Positions 1-6,731 of a stretch of DNA of 21,416 nt are shown piece by piece. A program made the translations under genes and the position numbers. The DNA is from an uncultured Eubacteriales bacterium (GTDB lineage: Bacteria; Bacillota; Clostridia; Lachnospirales; Cellulosilyticaceae), in the NCBI GenBank assembly GCA_900551325.1, contig URVM01000036.1, positions 1 to 21,416 of the forward strand. The letters are read 5' to 3'. Below the pieces are notes generated by a model. It had not been told where the DNA came from and did no database searches. It saw only the letters and a program-made list of their open reading frames with translations. Each line of letters opens with the position of its first letter. Position 1 is the stretch's first letter.

Positions 1-91
1 TTTAATGGTTACTATTTTATTTTCAAAGTTCATTAGTTCTTATTTACCAAGGCTTCATGCCTCGTGTCAGTGGCGCTGTGCCCTGCTGACT
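1..91 (-). other. rRNA operon leader (5' part, continues left of window)
   Basis: Read on the minus strand, the sequence downstream of the promoter at 98-126 does not code. It has two small hairpins: an AGGC/GCCT stem near 50-62, and an imperfect GTCAG/CTGAC stem with an inner GGC/GCC near 66-90. Near the edge, positions 32 to 20 read TGAACTTTGAAAA, close to the boxA antitermination element of Firmicute rRNA leaders (Bacillus type TGTTCTTTGAAAA). This combination is usual ahead of 16S rRNA. The 16S gene itself is not in the window, so its presence to the left is inferred. Confidence 0.6.
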
Positions 92-97
92 TGTATT

Positions 98-126
98 ATT
101 ATGCCCTATATAATTACATAAGTCAA
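98..126 (-). promoter_or_regulatory. strong minus-strand promoter, rRNA-type
   Basis: On the minus strand there is a -35 box TTGACT (126-121), a 17-bp spacer, and a -10 box CATAAT (103-98). The upstream 127-165 stretch is made of A and T runs resembling an UP element. The predicted start is near 91. The spacing and near-consensus boxes fit a stable-RNA promoter, and the boxA-like element downstream supports an rRNA operon. Confidence 0.7.
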
Positions 127-169
127 CACTTCTTTTAAACTTTTTTCGTCTTTTTTTAACTTTATTTTC

Positions 170-243
170 TTATCCCCATAAATATGTTCTTGTCCCCACT
201 TTATTAACAGTTATCCTCAAGTTTATACACAATTTGTGGATAA
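170..243. promoter_or_regulatory. cluster of DnaA-box-like 9-mers
   Basis: Five 9-mers resemble the DnaA box TTATNCACA within 74 bp. They are TTATCCCCA at 170, TTGTCCCCA at 190, TTATCCTCA at 211, TTATACACA at 223 (full match), and TTATCCACA on the minus strand at 243-235 (full match). The flanks are very AT-rich. The cluster sits upstream of the minus-strand rRNA-type promoter and upstream of the rightward glp operon. It could be an origin-proximal or DnaA-titrating site, or a regulatory site. No dnaA, dnaN or rpmH gene is visible, so calling it oriC is not supported. Confidence 0.45.
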
Positions 244-306
244 TTATTACATATTTAACTTCTTTATCTCATATATTAATATCAAGAATAAACTCTAACT
301 TACTAT

Positions 307-352
307 CAAGGGCCCCCCTAAATAGAACTTTAGGCTATACCCTTGTTTTTTT
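307..352 (+). terminator. leader terminator / possible attenuator of glp operon
   Basis: The arms CAAGGG (307-312) and CCCTTG (340-345) pair, with an inner CCTAAA/TTTAGG stem over a short loop, followed directly by seven T (346-352). This is a canonical factor-independent terminator on the plus strand. No plus-strand gene precedes it in the window, and the glp operon starts 52 bp later, so it most likely lies inside the glp transcript leader. In Bacillus, glpFK and glpD leaders carry such terminators, relieved by GlpP with glycerol-3-phosphate; the same mechanism here is an inference. Confidence 0.65.
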
Positions 353-404
353 ATGGATTTAATTAGTCTTTTTCTAACATCCTTTATTTATTGGAGGTAA
401 CTAT

Positions 405-1841
405 ATGTATGACATCATTATTATTGGTGCTGGTGTAATTGGATGTGCAATAGCTCGTGAACTATCACGCTATCAACTTAATACCCTTGTTCTAGAAAAG
501 GCCAATGATGTATGTTGTGGAACCAGTAAGGCAAATAGCGCTATTGTTCATGCTGGTTTTGATGCTAAGCCTCATACGTTAAAAGGTCAAATGAATGCCC
601 CCAGTAATCTACTTTTTGATGAACTCTCTAAAGAACTAGACTTTCCTTTTAAGCGTAATGGCTCACTTGTTCTTTGTTTTGATGAAAAACACATCTTTCA
701 ACTTGAGCAACTTAGAGAGCGTGGAAAACAAAATGGTGTACCTGGTCTTAAAGTACTTTCTAATGAAGAAGCCCATCAACTTGAGCCCAATATTACTGAC
801 CAAGTAGTAGCTGCTCTCTACTCTTCTACTAGTGGTATTGTTTGTCCTTTTACACTTACTATAGCTCTAGCAGAAAATGCTTATGCAAATGGAGTGCATT
901 TTCAGTTCAATCAAACTGTTACTTCTATTAAGAAGGATGATGATACTTTCATCCTTACTTGCCCAAATGCAACTTATCGCTCCAAAGTAGTTATTAATGC
1001 AGCAGGCCTTTTTAGCGATGAGTTAAATAATATGATTAGTAAAGCTCACTTTTCTATCATTCCCCGTAAAGGTGAGTATAACTTATTTGATAAATATGTA
1101 TGCCACCTTACTTCCCATACTTTATTCCAACTTCCAACTAAACTTGGCAAAGGTATTTTAATTGCCCCTACTATAGATGGGAATTTAATAGTAGGTCCTA
1201 ATGCTGTAGACCAAGAAGATAAAGAAGACTTAGATACAACTAGGCAAGGTTTAGATGAGATAATGATAAAAGCTCATTTAAGCCTTAGAAATATCCCTCT
1301 AAATTCTGTGATTACTTCTTTTAGTGGATTACGTGCTCATTTTGATGGGGATGACTTTATATTAGGTGAGGCATCTGATGTACCTAACTTCTTTAACGCA
1401 GCTGGTATAGACTCCCCTGGCCTTACTTGCGCTCCTCTTATTGGGAAGTATATAACTCAGCTTATAGTAGATAAACTGTCCCCTAAAGTAAATGCTAACT
1501 TTAATCCTAAACGTGAAGGGATGATTCGATTTAATGAATGCTCTAAAGAAAAGCAAAGAGAGCTTATTGCTTCTAACCCTCTTTATAGCAAAATAGTGTG
1601 TAGGTGTGAATGTATTACAGAAGCTGAAATTGTAGATGCACTTACTAGACCTCTAGGTGCTCGGGATTTAGATGGTATTAAACGTCGCACAAGAGCTGGG
1701 GCTGGCCGTTGCCAAGGAGGTTTTTGTTTAGTACGTAATATGGAGCTTATTCATGAATACTTAAATATACCTTTTATAGATATAAGTAAGTTTGGTCATT
1801 CCTCTACCTTATTAGTTGGACATAACAAAGAGAATCTTTAA
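405..1841 (+). CDS. GlpA-like FAD-dependent glycerol-3-phosphate dehydrogenase subunit with [2Fe-2S] BFD domain
   Basis: This 478-residue protein belongs to the DAO/GlpA family, likely oxidising glycerol-3-phosphate to dihydroxyacetone phosphate with electrons passing to FAD. An N-terminal Rossmann motif GAGVIG (about 8-13) begins the FAD-binding fold. After the catalytic domain comes a BFD-type iron-sulfur domain with cysteines C399, C401, C436 and C441 (CRC and CQGGFC motifs), as in anaerobic GlpA. The start has a GGAGG at 393-397. It is first in an operon with a second flavin oxidoreductase 16 nt downstream, a DUF1667 protein and GlpK. No GlpC-type membrane anchor gene is present, so the electron acceptor is unclear. 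L-2-hydroxyglutarate oxidase-like enzymes share this fold, but the GlpK neighbour favours the glycerol-phosphate role. Confidence 0.85.
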   Translation: MYDIIIIGAGVIGCAIARELSRYQLNTLVLEKANDVCCGTSKANSAIVHAGFDAKPHTLKGQMNAPSNLLFDELSKELDFPFKRNGSLVLCFDEKHIFQLEQLRERGKQNGVPGLKVLSNEEAHQLEPNITDQVVAALYSSTSGIVCPFTLTIALAENAYANGVHFQFNQTVTSIKKDDDTFILTCPNATYRSKVVINAAGLFSDELNNMISKAHFSIIPRKGEYNLFDKYVCHLTSHTLFQLPTKLGKGILIAPTIDGNLIVGPNAVDQEDKEDLDTTRQGLDEIMIKAHLSLRNIPLNSVITSFSGLRAHFDGDDFILGEASDVPNFFNAAGIDSPGLTCAPLIGKYITQLIVDKLSPKVNANFNPKREGMIRFNECSKEKQRELIASNPLYSKIVCRCECITEAEIVDALTRPLGARDLDGIKRRTRAGAGRCQGGFCLVRNMELIHEYLNIPFIDISKFGHSSTLLVGHNKENL

Positions 1842-1857
1842 TCTAGGAGGTACCCTA

Positions 1858-3123
1858 ATGCAAAACTATGATTTGATTATTATTGGTGGAGGTCCTGCTG
1901 GTCTTGGCGCTGCCCTTGCTGCAAGACAAAAAGGTATTAAAAACCTACTTATATTAGAGAGGGAAGCTTATCTGGGTGGTATATTAAATCAATGTATCCA
2001 TAACGGCTTTGGCCTTCATACCTTTAAAGAAGAGTTGACTGGCCCTGAATATGCAGAACGCTTTATCTCTCTTATTCACAAAGAAAATATTCCTTATCTA
2101 TTAAATACTATGGTTATAGATATAACACCCAAGAAGATAGTCTATGCCCTATCTGCTACAGAAGGTCCCCTTACCTTAAAAGCTAAAGCTATTATCCTAG
2201 CTATGGGGTGTCGTGAAAGGCCTCGTGGCGCACTTACTATTCCTGGAGGTAGATGTAGTGGCATTTTAACTGCTGGTACTGCCCAAAAGTTAGTGAATAT
2301 GCATGGCTTTATGCCAGGTAAAGAAGTAGTGGTACTTGGTTCTGGTGATATTGGTCTTATTATGGCAAGACGTATGACTTTAGAAGGAGCCAAAGTTAAG
2401 GCTGTTGCAGAACTTCTTCCTTACTCAAGTGGTTTAAAACGTAATGTGGTTCAATGTCTAGAAGATTATAATATTCCTCTTCTTCTTAGTCATACAGTTA
2501 TTAAAATCCATGGTAGGGAACGTTTAACTGGAGTTACTCTAGCTAAGGTGGACGAACAAAGAAAACCTATTCTAGATACTGCTACTTTTATTCCTTGTGA
2601 CTTATTGCTTTTATCTGTAGGTCTTTTACCTGAAAATGAGTTATCCCATAAAGCATCTGTAGAGCTTTCTTCTATTACAGGTGGTGCCATTGTTGATGAA
2701 CGACTAGAAACTTCTAGGTCTGGTATCTTTGCTTGTGGTAATGTACTCCACGTACACGACTTAGTAGACTATGTTACTACTGAAAGTCAAATTGCAGGAG
2801 AAAGTGCTGCCACATATATTCTTTCTTCTACTAAGAAGAGTGTTTCTACTCACAAGGTTCCTATTATATGTACAGATGGCGTTCGTTATAGTGTACCTCA
2901 ATTTCTGTGTCCTACCTGCTCCTTACCGATCACAATCCGTTTTAGAGTAGATAAATTTTATAAAGATGCTTATAAATCTCTCTATATAAATGATATACGA
3001 GTTATGAAAAAGAAAAAACGTATTTTAACACCTGGCGAGATGGAGGACTTAGTCTTAACCCCAGAAATCTTAAATCAACATACCCCTGTTAATTCTCTTA
3101 CATTAAAAATAGAAAGGAGCTAA
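1858..3123 (+). CDS. NAD(P)/FAD-dependent oxidoreductase (Pyr_redox_2), partner of GlpA-like protein
   Basis: A 421-residue two-dinucleotide-binding flavoprotein. The FAD motif GGGPAG lies near residues 10-15, an NAD(P)-type motif GSGDIG is near 160, and the closing FAD motif reads FACGN. A late CPTC pair could bind metal or a cluster. The start is set by GGAGG at 1845-1849; an in-frame upstream extension into the preceding gene lacks an RBS. Relatives are the small flavin subunits that pair with DAO-type dehydrogenases (HcnB/opine oxidase-like), and it probably passes electrons from the GlpA-like protein to NAD or another carrier. It takes the place of E. coli GlpB but is a different family. 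The physiological acceptor cannot be read from the sequence. Confidence 0.8.
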   Translation: MQNYDLIIIGGGPAGLGAALAARQKGIKNLLILEREAYLGGILNQCIHNGFGLHTFKEELTGPEYAERFISLIHKENIPYLLNTMVIDITPKKIVYALSATEGPLTLKAKAIILAMGCRERPRGALTIPGGRCSGILTAGTAQKLVNMHGFMPGKEVVVLGSGDIGLIMARRMTLEGAKVKAVAELLPYSSGLKRNVVQCLEDYNIPLLLSHTVIKIHGRERLTGVTLAKVDEQRKPILDTATFIPCDLLLLSVGLLPENELSHKASVELSSITGGAIVDERLETSRSGIFACGNVLHVHDLVDYVTTESQIAGESAATYILSSTKKSVSTHKVPIICTDGVRYSVPQFLCPTCSLPITIRFRVDKFYKDAYKSLYINDIRVMKKKKRILTPGEMEDLVLTPEILNQHTPVNSLTLKIERS

Positions 3124-3126
3124 ACT

Positions 3127-3495
3127 ATGGCAACAGTCCATCTTACATGCATTGGTTGTCCTTTAGGTTGTTCACTTACTGCCACTTTAGACAATAATGA
3201 AGTAATAAGTGTAACGGGAAACTCTTGTAATATAGGACTAGAGTATGCAAAGGAAGAATGCACTCATCCTACTCGTATCCTTACCACTACCCTTCCTGTA
3301 GCAAATGGTAACCTTCCAAGAGTAGCTGTCAAGACAGCTAAGCCTATTCCTAAATCCCAGATTTACTCTTGTATGAAAGCACTTAAATATCTACAGGTCC
3401 GTGCACCTATTAATGTTGGTGATATTTTATGTAAGGACCTTAATCATACAGGTATTAGCCTCCTTGCTACTCAAACTGTATCAAAAAAAATATAA
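3127..3495 (+). CDS. DUF1667 family cysteine-rich small redox protein
   Basis: A 122-residue soluble protein with an N-terminal CIGCPLGC motif (C8, C11, C15) and further cysteines at C34 and C45, a layout that suggests an iron-sulfur cluster or metal site. It starts 3 nt after the preceding stop with an AGGAG site inside that gene's end, so it is translated with the two oxidoreductases. DUF1667 proteins are known to occur beside GlpA-like and Pyr_redox proteins in Clostridia and Thermotogae, but their biochemical role is not established. An electron-transfer subunit of the complex is the natural inference. There are no membrane segments or signal peptide. Confidence 0.8.
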   Translation: MATVHLTCIGCPLGCSLTATLDNNEVISVTGNSCNIGLEYAKEECTHPTRILTTTLPVANGNLPRVAVKTAKPIPKSQIYSCMKALKYLQVRAPINVGDILCKDLNHTGISLLATQTVSKKI

Positions 3496-3612
3496 GCTTT
3501 GGTATTTTATTATTATCAAACATCTCTATATGTCCTACCTCTATCCTTCCTTGTAACTACTATGTTATTATGGGATTAGTTTCTAGTTATTCGAAGGGGG
3601 TATTTTCGTTTT

Positions 3613-5103
3613 ATGGCAAAGTATATTATGTCATTAGATCAGGGTACTACAAGTTCAAGATGTATTCTTTTTAATGAACAGGGCAGTATTGTAAGTGTTG
3701 CTCAAAAGGAATTTAATCAAATTTATCCTAAGGCTGGTTGGGTAGAGCATGATCCTATGGAAATTTGGTTTACTCAAATGAGTGTTGCTGTTGAAGCTAT
3801 GGAGAAAGTACATGCTAGTGCCAGCGATATTGCAGCTTTAGGCATTACAAATCAACGAGAAACAACTGTTGTATGGGATAAGGTTACAGGTAAGCCTATA
3901 TATAACGCAATTGTATGGCAATGTAGAAGAACCTCTAATTATTGTGATGATTTGAAAGCAGAAAGCTTTGATAACATCATTAAAGAAAAGACTGGCCTTA
4001 TTTTAGATGCTTACTTCTCAGGTACAAAGGTTAAATGGATTCTAGATCACGTAGAGGGTGCTAGACAAAAGGCAGAAAAAGGTGAGCTTCTTTTTGGTAC
4101 CATTGATACATGGCTTATTTGGAACTTAACTAAGGGCAAAGTTCACGTAACAGACTATTCTAATGCTTCTCGTACCTTACTCTTTAATATTCATACATTA
4201 AAATGGGATGAAGAAATCTTAGCTAAACTAGATATCCCAGCTACTATGCTTCCAGAAGTTAAACCATCTAGCTTCATCTATGGTGAAACAGATGCTTCCC
4301 TTTTGGGTGGGTCAATCCCTATTGGTGGTGCTGCTGGTGACCAACAAGCTGCACTTTTCGGCCAAATTTGTCACAAACCAGGTACAGCCAAAAACACCTA
4401 TGGTACAGGTTGTTTTTTACTTATGAATACTGGTGATCAAGCTATTACCTCTAAGAATGGTCTACTCACAACTATTGCTTGGGGTTTAGATGGCAAGGTT
4501 GAATATGCCCTTGAAGGAAGTATCTTCATTGCAGGTGCTGCTATTCAATGGTTAAGAGATGAACTACGTATTATAGACCATGCAGCACATACTGAGACTT
4601 ATGCCTCATCTGTTCCTGATACAAATGGAGTTTATGTAGTTCCTGCTTTTACAGGACTTGGTGCACCTTATTGGGATCAGTATGCTCGTGGAATGATAGT
4701 AGGTCTTACCCGTGGTGTTAAGAAAGAACATCTTATTCGTGCTACACTAGAGTCTCTTGCTTATCAAACCTATGATGTACTTAAAGCTATGGAAGAAGAC
4801 TCAGGTATAAAGCTTAAAGTCTTAAGAGTAGATGGTGGTGCTTGTGCCAACAACTTCCTTATGCAATTCCAATCTGATATTTTAGGTGTTCAAGTAGATA
4901 GGCCAGATGTTATCGAAACAACTGCTCTTGGTGCAGCTTATCTTGCTGGTCTTGCAGTAGGCTATTGGAAAGATAAAGAACATATTCAGATGAACTGGGC
5001 ACTTTCAAGAAGCTTTAATCCAAATATGGATGATACAAAACGTGATGAATTATTAGAAGGCTGGCATAGGGCTGTTAAATGTTGCCTCGCTTGGTCTAAA
5101 TAA
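3613..5103 (+). CDS. glpK: glycerol kinase
   Basis: A 496-residue FGGY-family kinase that phosphorylates glycerol with ATP to sn-glycerol-3-phosphate in the cytoplasm. The N-terminal phosphate-binding loop reads DQGTTSSR (9-16). The glycerol-contact motif NQRETT and the catalytic AGDQQAALFGQ motif are intact, and the length is normal. The RBS is GAAGGGGG, with a rather long 12-nt gap to the ATG. The 117-bp gap from the DUF1667 gene holds no clear terminator, so co-transcription is likely. The loop just before AGDQQ lacks the histidine that many Firmicute GlpKs use for phosphorylation by PTS HPr (it reads DASLLGGS). No glpF facilitator gene is nearby. Confidence 0.96.
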   Translation: MAKYIMSLDQGTTSSRCILFNEQGSIVSVAQKEFNQIYPKAGWVEHDPMEIWFTQMSVAVEAMEKVHASASDIAALGITNQRETTVVWDKVTGKPIYNAIVWQCRRTSNYCDDLKAESFDNIIKEKTGLILDAYFSGTKVKWILDHVEGARQKAEKGELLFGTIDTWLIWNLTKGKVHVTDYSNASRTLLFNIHTLKWDEEILAKLDIPATMLPEVKPSSFIYGETDASLLGGSIPIGGAAGDQQAALFGQICHKPGTAKNTYGTGCFLLMNTGDQAITSKNGLLTTIAWGLDGKVEYALEGSIFIAGAAIQWLRDELRIIDHAAHTETYASSVPDTNGVYVVPAFTGLGAPYWDQYARGMIVGLTRGVKKEHLIRATLESLAYQTYDVLKAMEEDSGIKLKVLRVDGGACANNFLMQFQSDILGVQVDRPDVIETTALGAAYLAGLAVGYWKDKEHIQMNWALSRSFNPNMDDTKRDELLEGWHRAVKCCLAWSK

Positions 5104-5106
5104 AAC

Positions 5107-5150
5107 AAAGGTTAGCAAGTTACATCTTCGTAACTTAGCTAACCTTTTTC
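5107..5150. terminator. bidirectional terminator between convergent glpK and phosphatase gene
   Basis: A 17-bp stem (AAAGGTTAGC... paired with ...GCTAACCTTT, one bulged A) closes on the loop atcttc at 5124-5129. The plus strand continues as a T tract. The minus strand reads out into TTTGTTTTA. It serves glpK on the plus strand and the convergent histidine phosphatase gene. Confidence 0.85.
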
Positions 5151-5152
5151 AT

Positions 5153-5782
5153 TTACCAACCTAGTTGCTTCTTTTTATTACTAAAGTGACTATCGTCATT
5201 TTTAAATACTATATGGAATTCACCTAATTCATCTTGTTCTATTTTAGTAAGGGTAGTTTGTCCCATAACTTCTTGATTTACTTCATTGTCCTTAAAGTAA
5301 TACATTAAGGCCTTTAAAGTTATACCATGAGCTACTACTAGAAGATTTTTACCTTTATTAGCTTGTAATAAATCATCCATAGCTTCTTTTACACGTTGTC
5401 TTACTTGTGCTAAGTTCTCACCCTCTGGTGCAGCCATTGTAGTATTCCCTTCCATGATAAGGTTAATATTCCACTCTGGGTTTTCCCTACTTATCTCTTC
5501 TGTTCTTCTTCCTTCATAAGTACCAAAGCTCATTTCCATTAAGCCTTCACAAGAAATGACTTCTATATCTTTATTACCTTTTAGAATTTGTGCTGTATGT
5601 AATGCCCTTTCAATAGGACTTGTATAAATCACATCTATGTCTACACTTTCTAGGCGTTCTCTAAGTTCCTCTGCCTTTTTAATCCCCTCTTGGGTAAGAG
5701 GAGAGTTGCCTCTTCCTTGTAATCTCTTCTCTATATTCCATTCAGTTTGACCATGTCTTGTCAAATAAATTGTAGTTTTCAT
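5153..5782 (-). CDS. histidine phosphatase family protein (phosphoglycerate-mutase-like)
   Basis: A 209-residue branch-1 histidine phosphatase. The phospho-acceptor motif TRHGQTEWN gives R9 and H10; R59 (SPIER), acid E83 and the second histidine H152 (VAHG) complete the usual pocket. It hydrolyses a phosphate ester in the cytoplasm. The family includes cofactor-dependent phosphoglycerate mutase, broad-specificity phosphatases and alpha-ribazole phosphatase (CobC), and the substrate cannot be assigned from sequence. It ends at the terminator shared with glpK and starts with GGAG ahead of ATG. Its position after dhaL makes a sugar- or triose-phosphate substrate possible, but that is only a guess. 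Confidence 0.88.
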   Translation of the reverse strand: MKTTIYLTRHGQTEWNIEKRLQGRGNSPLTQEGIKKAEELRERLESVDIDVIYTSPIERALHTAQILKGNKDIEVISCEGLMEMSFGTYEGRRTEEISRENPEWNINLIMEGNTTMAAPEGENLAQVRQRVKEAMDDLLQANKGKNLLVVAHGITLKALMYYFKDNEVNQEVMGQTTLTKIEQDELGEFHIVFKNDDSHFSNKKKQLGW

Positions 5783-5829
5783 ATTTAACTCCTTGTTTTA
5801 TATATTAAAGCTTTATAATGTTATATTTA

Positions 5830-5835
5830 ATTATA
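5830..5835 (-). promoter_or_regulatory. possible -10 box for the histidine phosphatase gene
   Basis: TATAAT reads on the minus strand 48 bp upstream of the start codon. No good -35 box is seen at 16-18 bp, so this is weak. The same gap holds an ATAGAAGA/TCTTCTAT inverted repeat (about 5870-5917) without a T run, which may be a weak terminator or processing hairpin after dhaL. Confidence 0.3.
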
Positions 5836-5948
5836 AGATATCTTTTCCTATATAAAAAGTAAATTAACAAATATAGAAGACTTATCTACACTTCCCCCAC
5901 TTTATAAATAAATCTTCTATCCATCCGGCTAGAATAAATGACTACTTC

Positions 5949-6590
5949 CTAGTCTCTTTTATTATCTTGTCTCTCTAATACTATAGCAATGGCCTGAAGC
6001 ATTAATAAAGTAGATTTTGCCCCAGGATCTTCATTCCCCATACTCTGCTCACCTACATAACTTGTCCGACCTCTTTTTGCAATCATTAATTTGGTATCTT
6101 CAACGCCTACTTCTGCTGCTTCACAAGCTAGCTTCATACTTTCTGCTGCTGTCTTACCTTCTTCTATTCCTTTTATATAAGCTTCATAGGCAGGCTCTAA
6201 AGCATCGATTATTGTTTTATCTCCTTTTACAACTTTTCCTCTTTCTTTAATACCTTGTAAACTAGCTCTTAAAAGAATACCTAATACTTCTTTATCTAAG
6301 TAATCTCTATTTCTCATTGCCATAGATGCCTTTAAGAAAGCACTTCCATATAGTTGACCAGACACGCCACCTACATTAGTAACTATTGTCATACCTACTT
6401 TTTTCAAGCAATCACTTATCTTAATTTCTTCATCTACATGAAGTTTCTCCATCACATGGGCAAATCCTCTTGCCATATTAATCCCATGGTCACCATCCCC
6501 CACTTTTTTATCTAACTCTGTTAAGGAATCTTTATTAGCTTGTATAACATTGGCCATTTCACTAATTACTTCATATAATATAGTATTCAT
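5949..6590 (-). CDS. dhaL: dihydroxyacetone kinase ADP-binding subunit DhaL, orphan
   Basis: A 213-residue all-helical DhaL-family protein. The metal/nucleotide motif LDKKVGDGDHG supplies D27, D32 and D34, and the later GGVSGQLYG and DPGAKS motifs are also present. In PTS-type dihydroxyacetone kinases, DhaL carries ADP and transfers phosphate from DhaM to dihydroxyacetone bound on DhaK. Neither dhaK nor dhaM is in the window. The gene follows a terminator, so it probably has its own promoter (TATAAT at 6622-6627). The RBS is a long G-rich GAGGGGGAGGG. It may complement DhaK/DhaM encoded elsewhere, or act in another DhaL-containing kinase. Glycerol genes nearby make a link to triose metabolism plausible. 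Confidence 0.88.
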   Translation of the reverse strand: MNTILYEVISEMANVIQANKDSLTELDKKVGDGDHGINMARGFAHVMEKLHVDEEIKISDCLKKVGMTIVTNVGGVSGQLYGSAFLKASMAMRNRDYLDKEVLGILLRASLQGIKERGKVVKGDKTIIDALEPAYEAYIKGIEEGKTAAESMKLACEAAEVGVEDTKLMIAKRGRTSYVGEQSMGNEDPGAKSTLLMLQAIAIVLERQDNKRD

Positions 6591-6621
6591 TAAATCCCTC
6601 CCCCTCTAATAGTCTTATTTT

Positions 6622-6627
6622 ATTATA
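6622..6627 (-). promoter_or_regulatory. -10 box of dhaL beside an 8-G tract
   Basis: A perfect TATAAT on the minus strand lies 32 bp upstream of dhaL. Immediately upstream is a run of eight G on the minus strand (eight C at 6632-6639 on the plus strand), where the spacer of the promoter would be. No convincing -35 box is found at any spacing from 15 to 19. Confidence 0.5.
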
Positions 6628-6682
6628 CGAACCCCCCCCTCAAGAAATGACCATTTTGTCCATATATTATGTCTAAATAATA

Positions 6683-6731
6683 AAATAAGATGTGACAAAA
6701 CAGATTAACCTTGTTTTATCACATCTTATTT
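6683..6731 (-). terminator. terminator of the glgP-malQ-GH13 operon
   Basis: Arms AATAAGATGTGA and TCACATCTTATT pair, extended inward by AAAAC/GTTTT with one mismatch, over a loop near 6702-6710. The minus strand continues with TTTTATTATTT after the stem. It begins immediately at the stop codon of the GH13 gene and separates it from dhaL. Confidence 0.75.

Noticed and set aside
170..243. Chromosomal origin oriC
   Set aside because: The DnaA-like boxes are real, but no dnaA, dnaN or rpmH gene is present, and most genes to the right are on the minus strand, which does not fit leading-strand bias away from an origin here. Kept only as a box cluster.
1816..1857. N-terminal extension of the second oxidoreductase overlapping the GlpA-like gene
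   Set aside because: GGAGG at 1845-1849 directs the ATG at 1858, where the FAD-binding fold begins as expected; the extension has no RBS.
2142..2690. Minus-strand open frames inside the second oxidoreductase gene
   Set aside because: They lie fully within a well-conserved plus-strand gene, have no ribosome binding sites and resemble no family, so they are shadow frames.
3496..3612. Independent glpK promoter
   Set aside because: TTGTAA and TATTAT elements are present but at wrong spacing; no better pair was found, so glpK is treated as part of the upstream operon.
6017..6250. Plus-strand leucine-rich 77-residue open frame opposite dhaL
   Set aside because: Its composition is the complement of the dhaL coding sequence, and it has no RBS or promoter.
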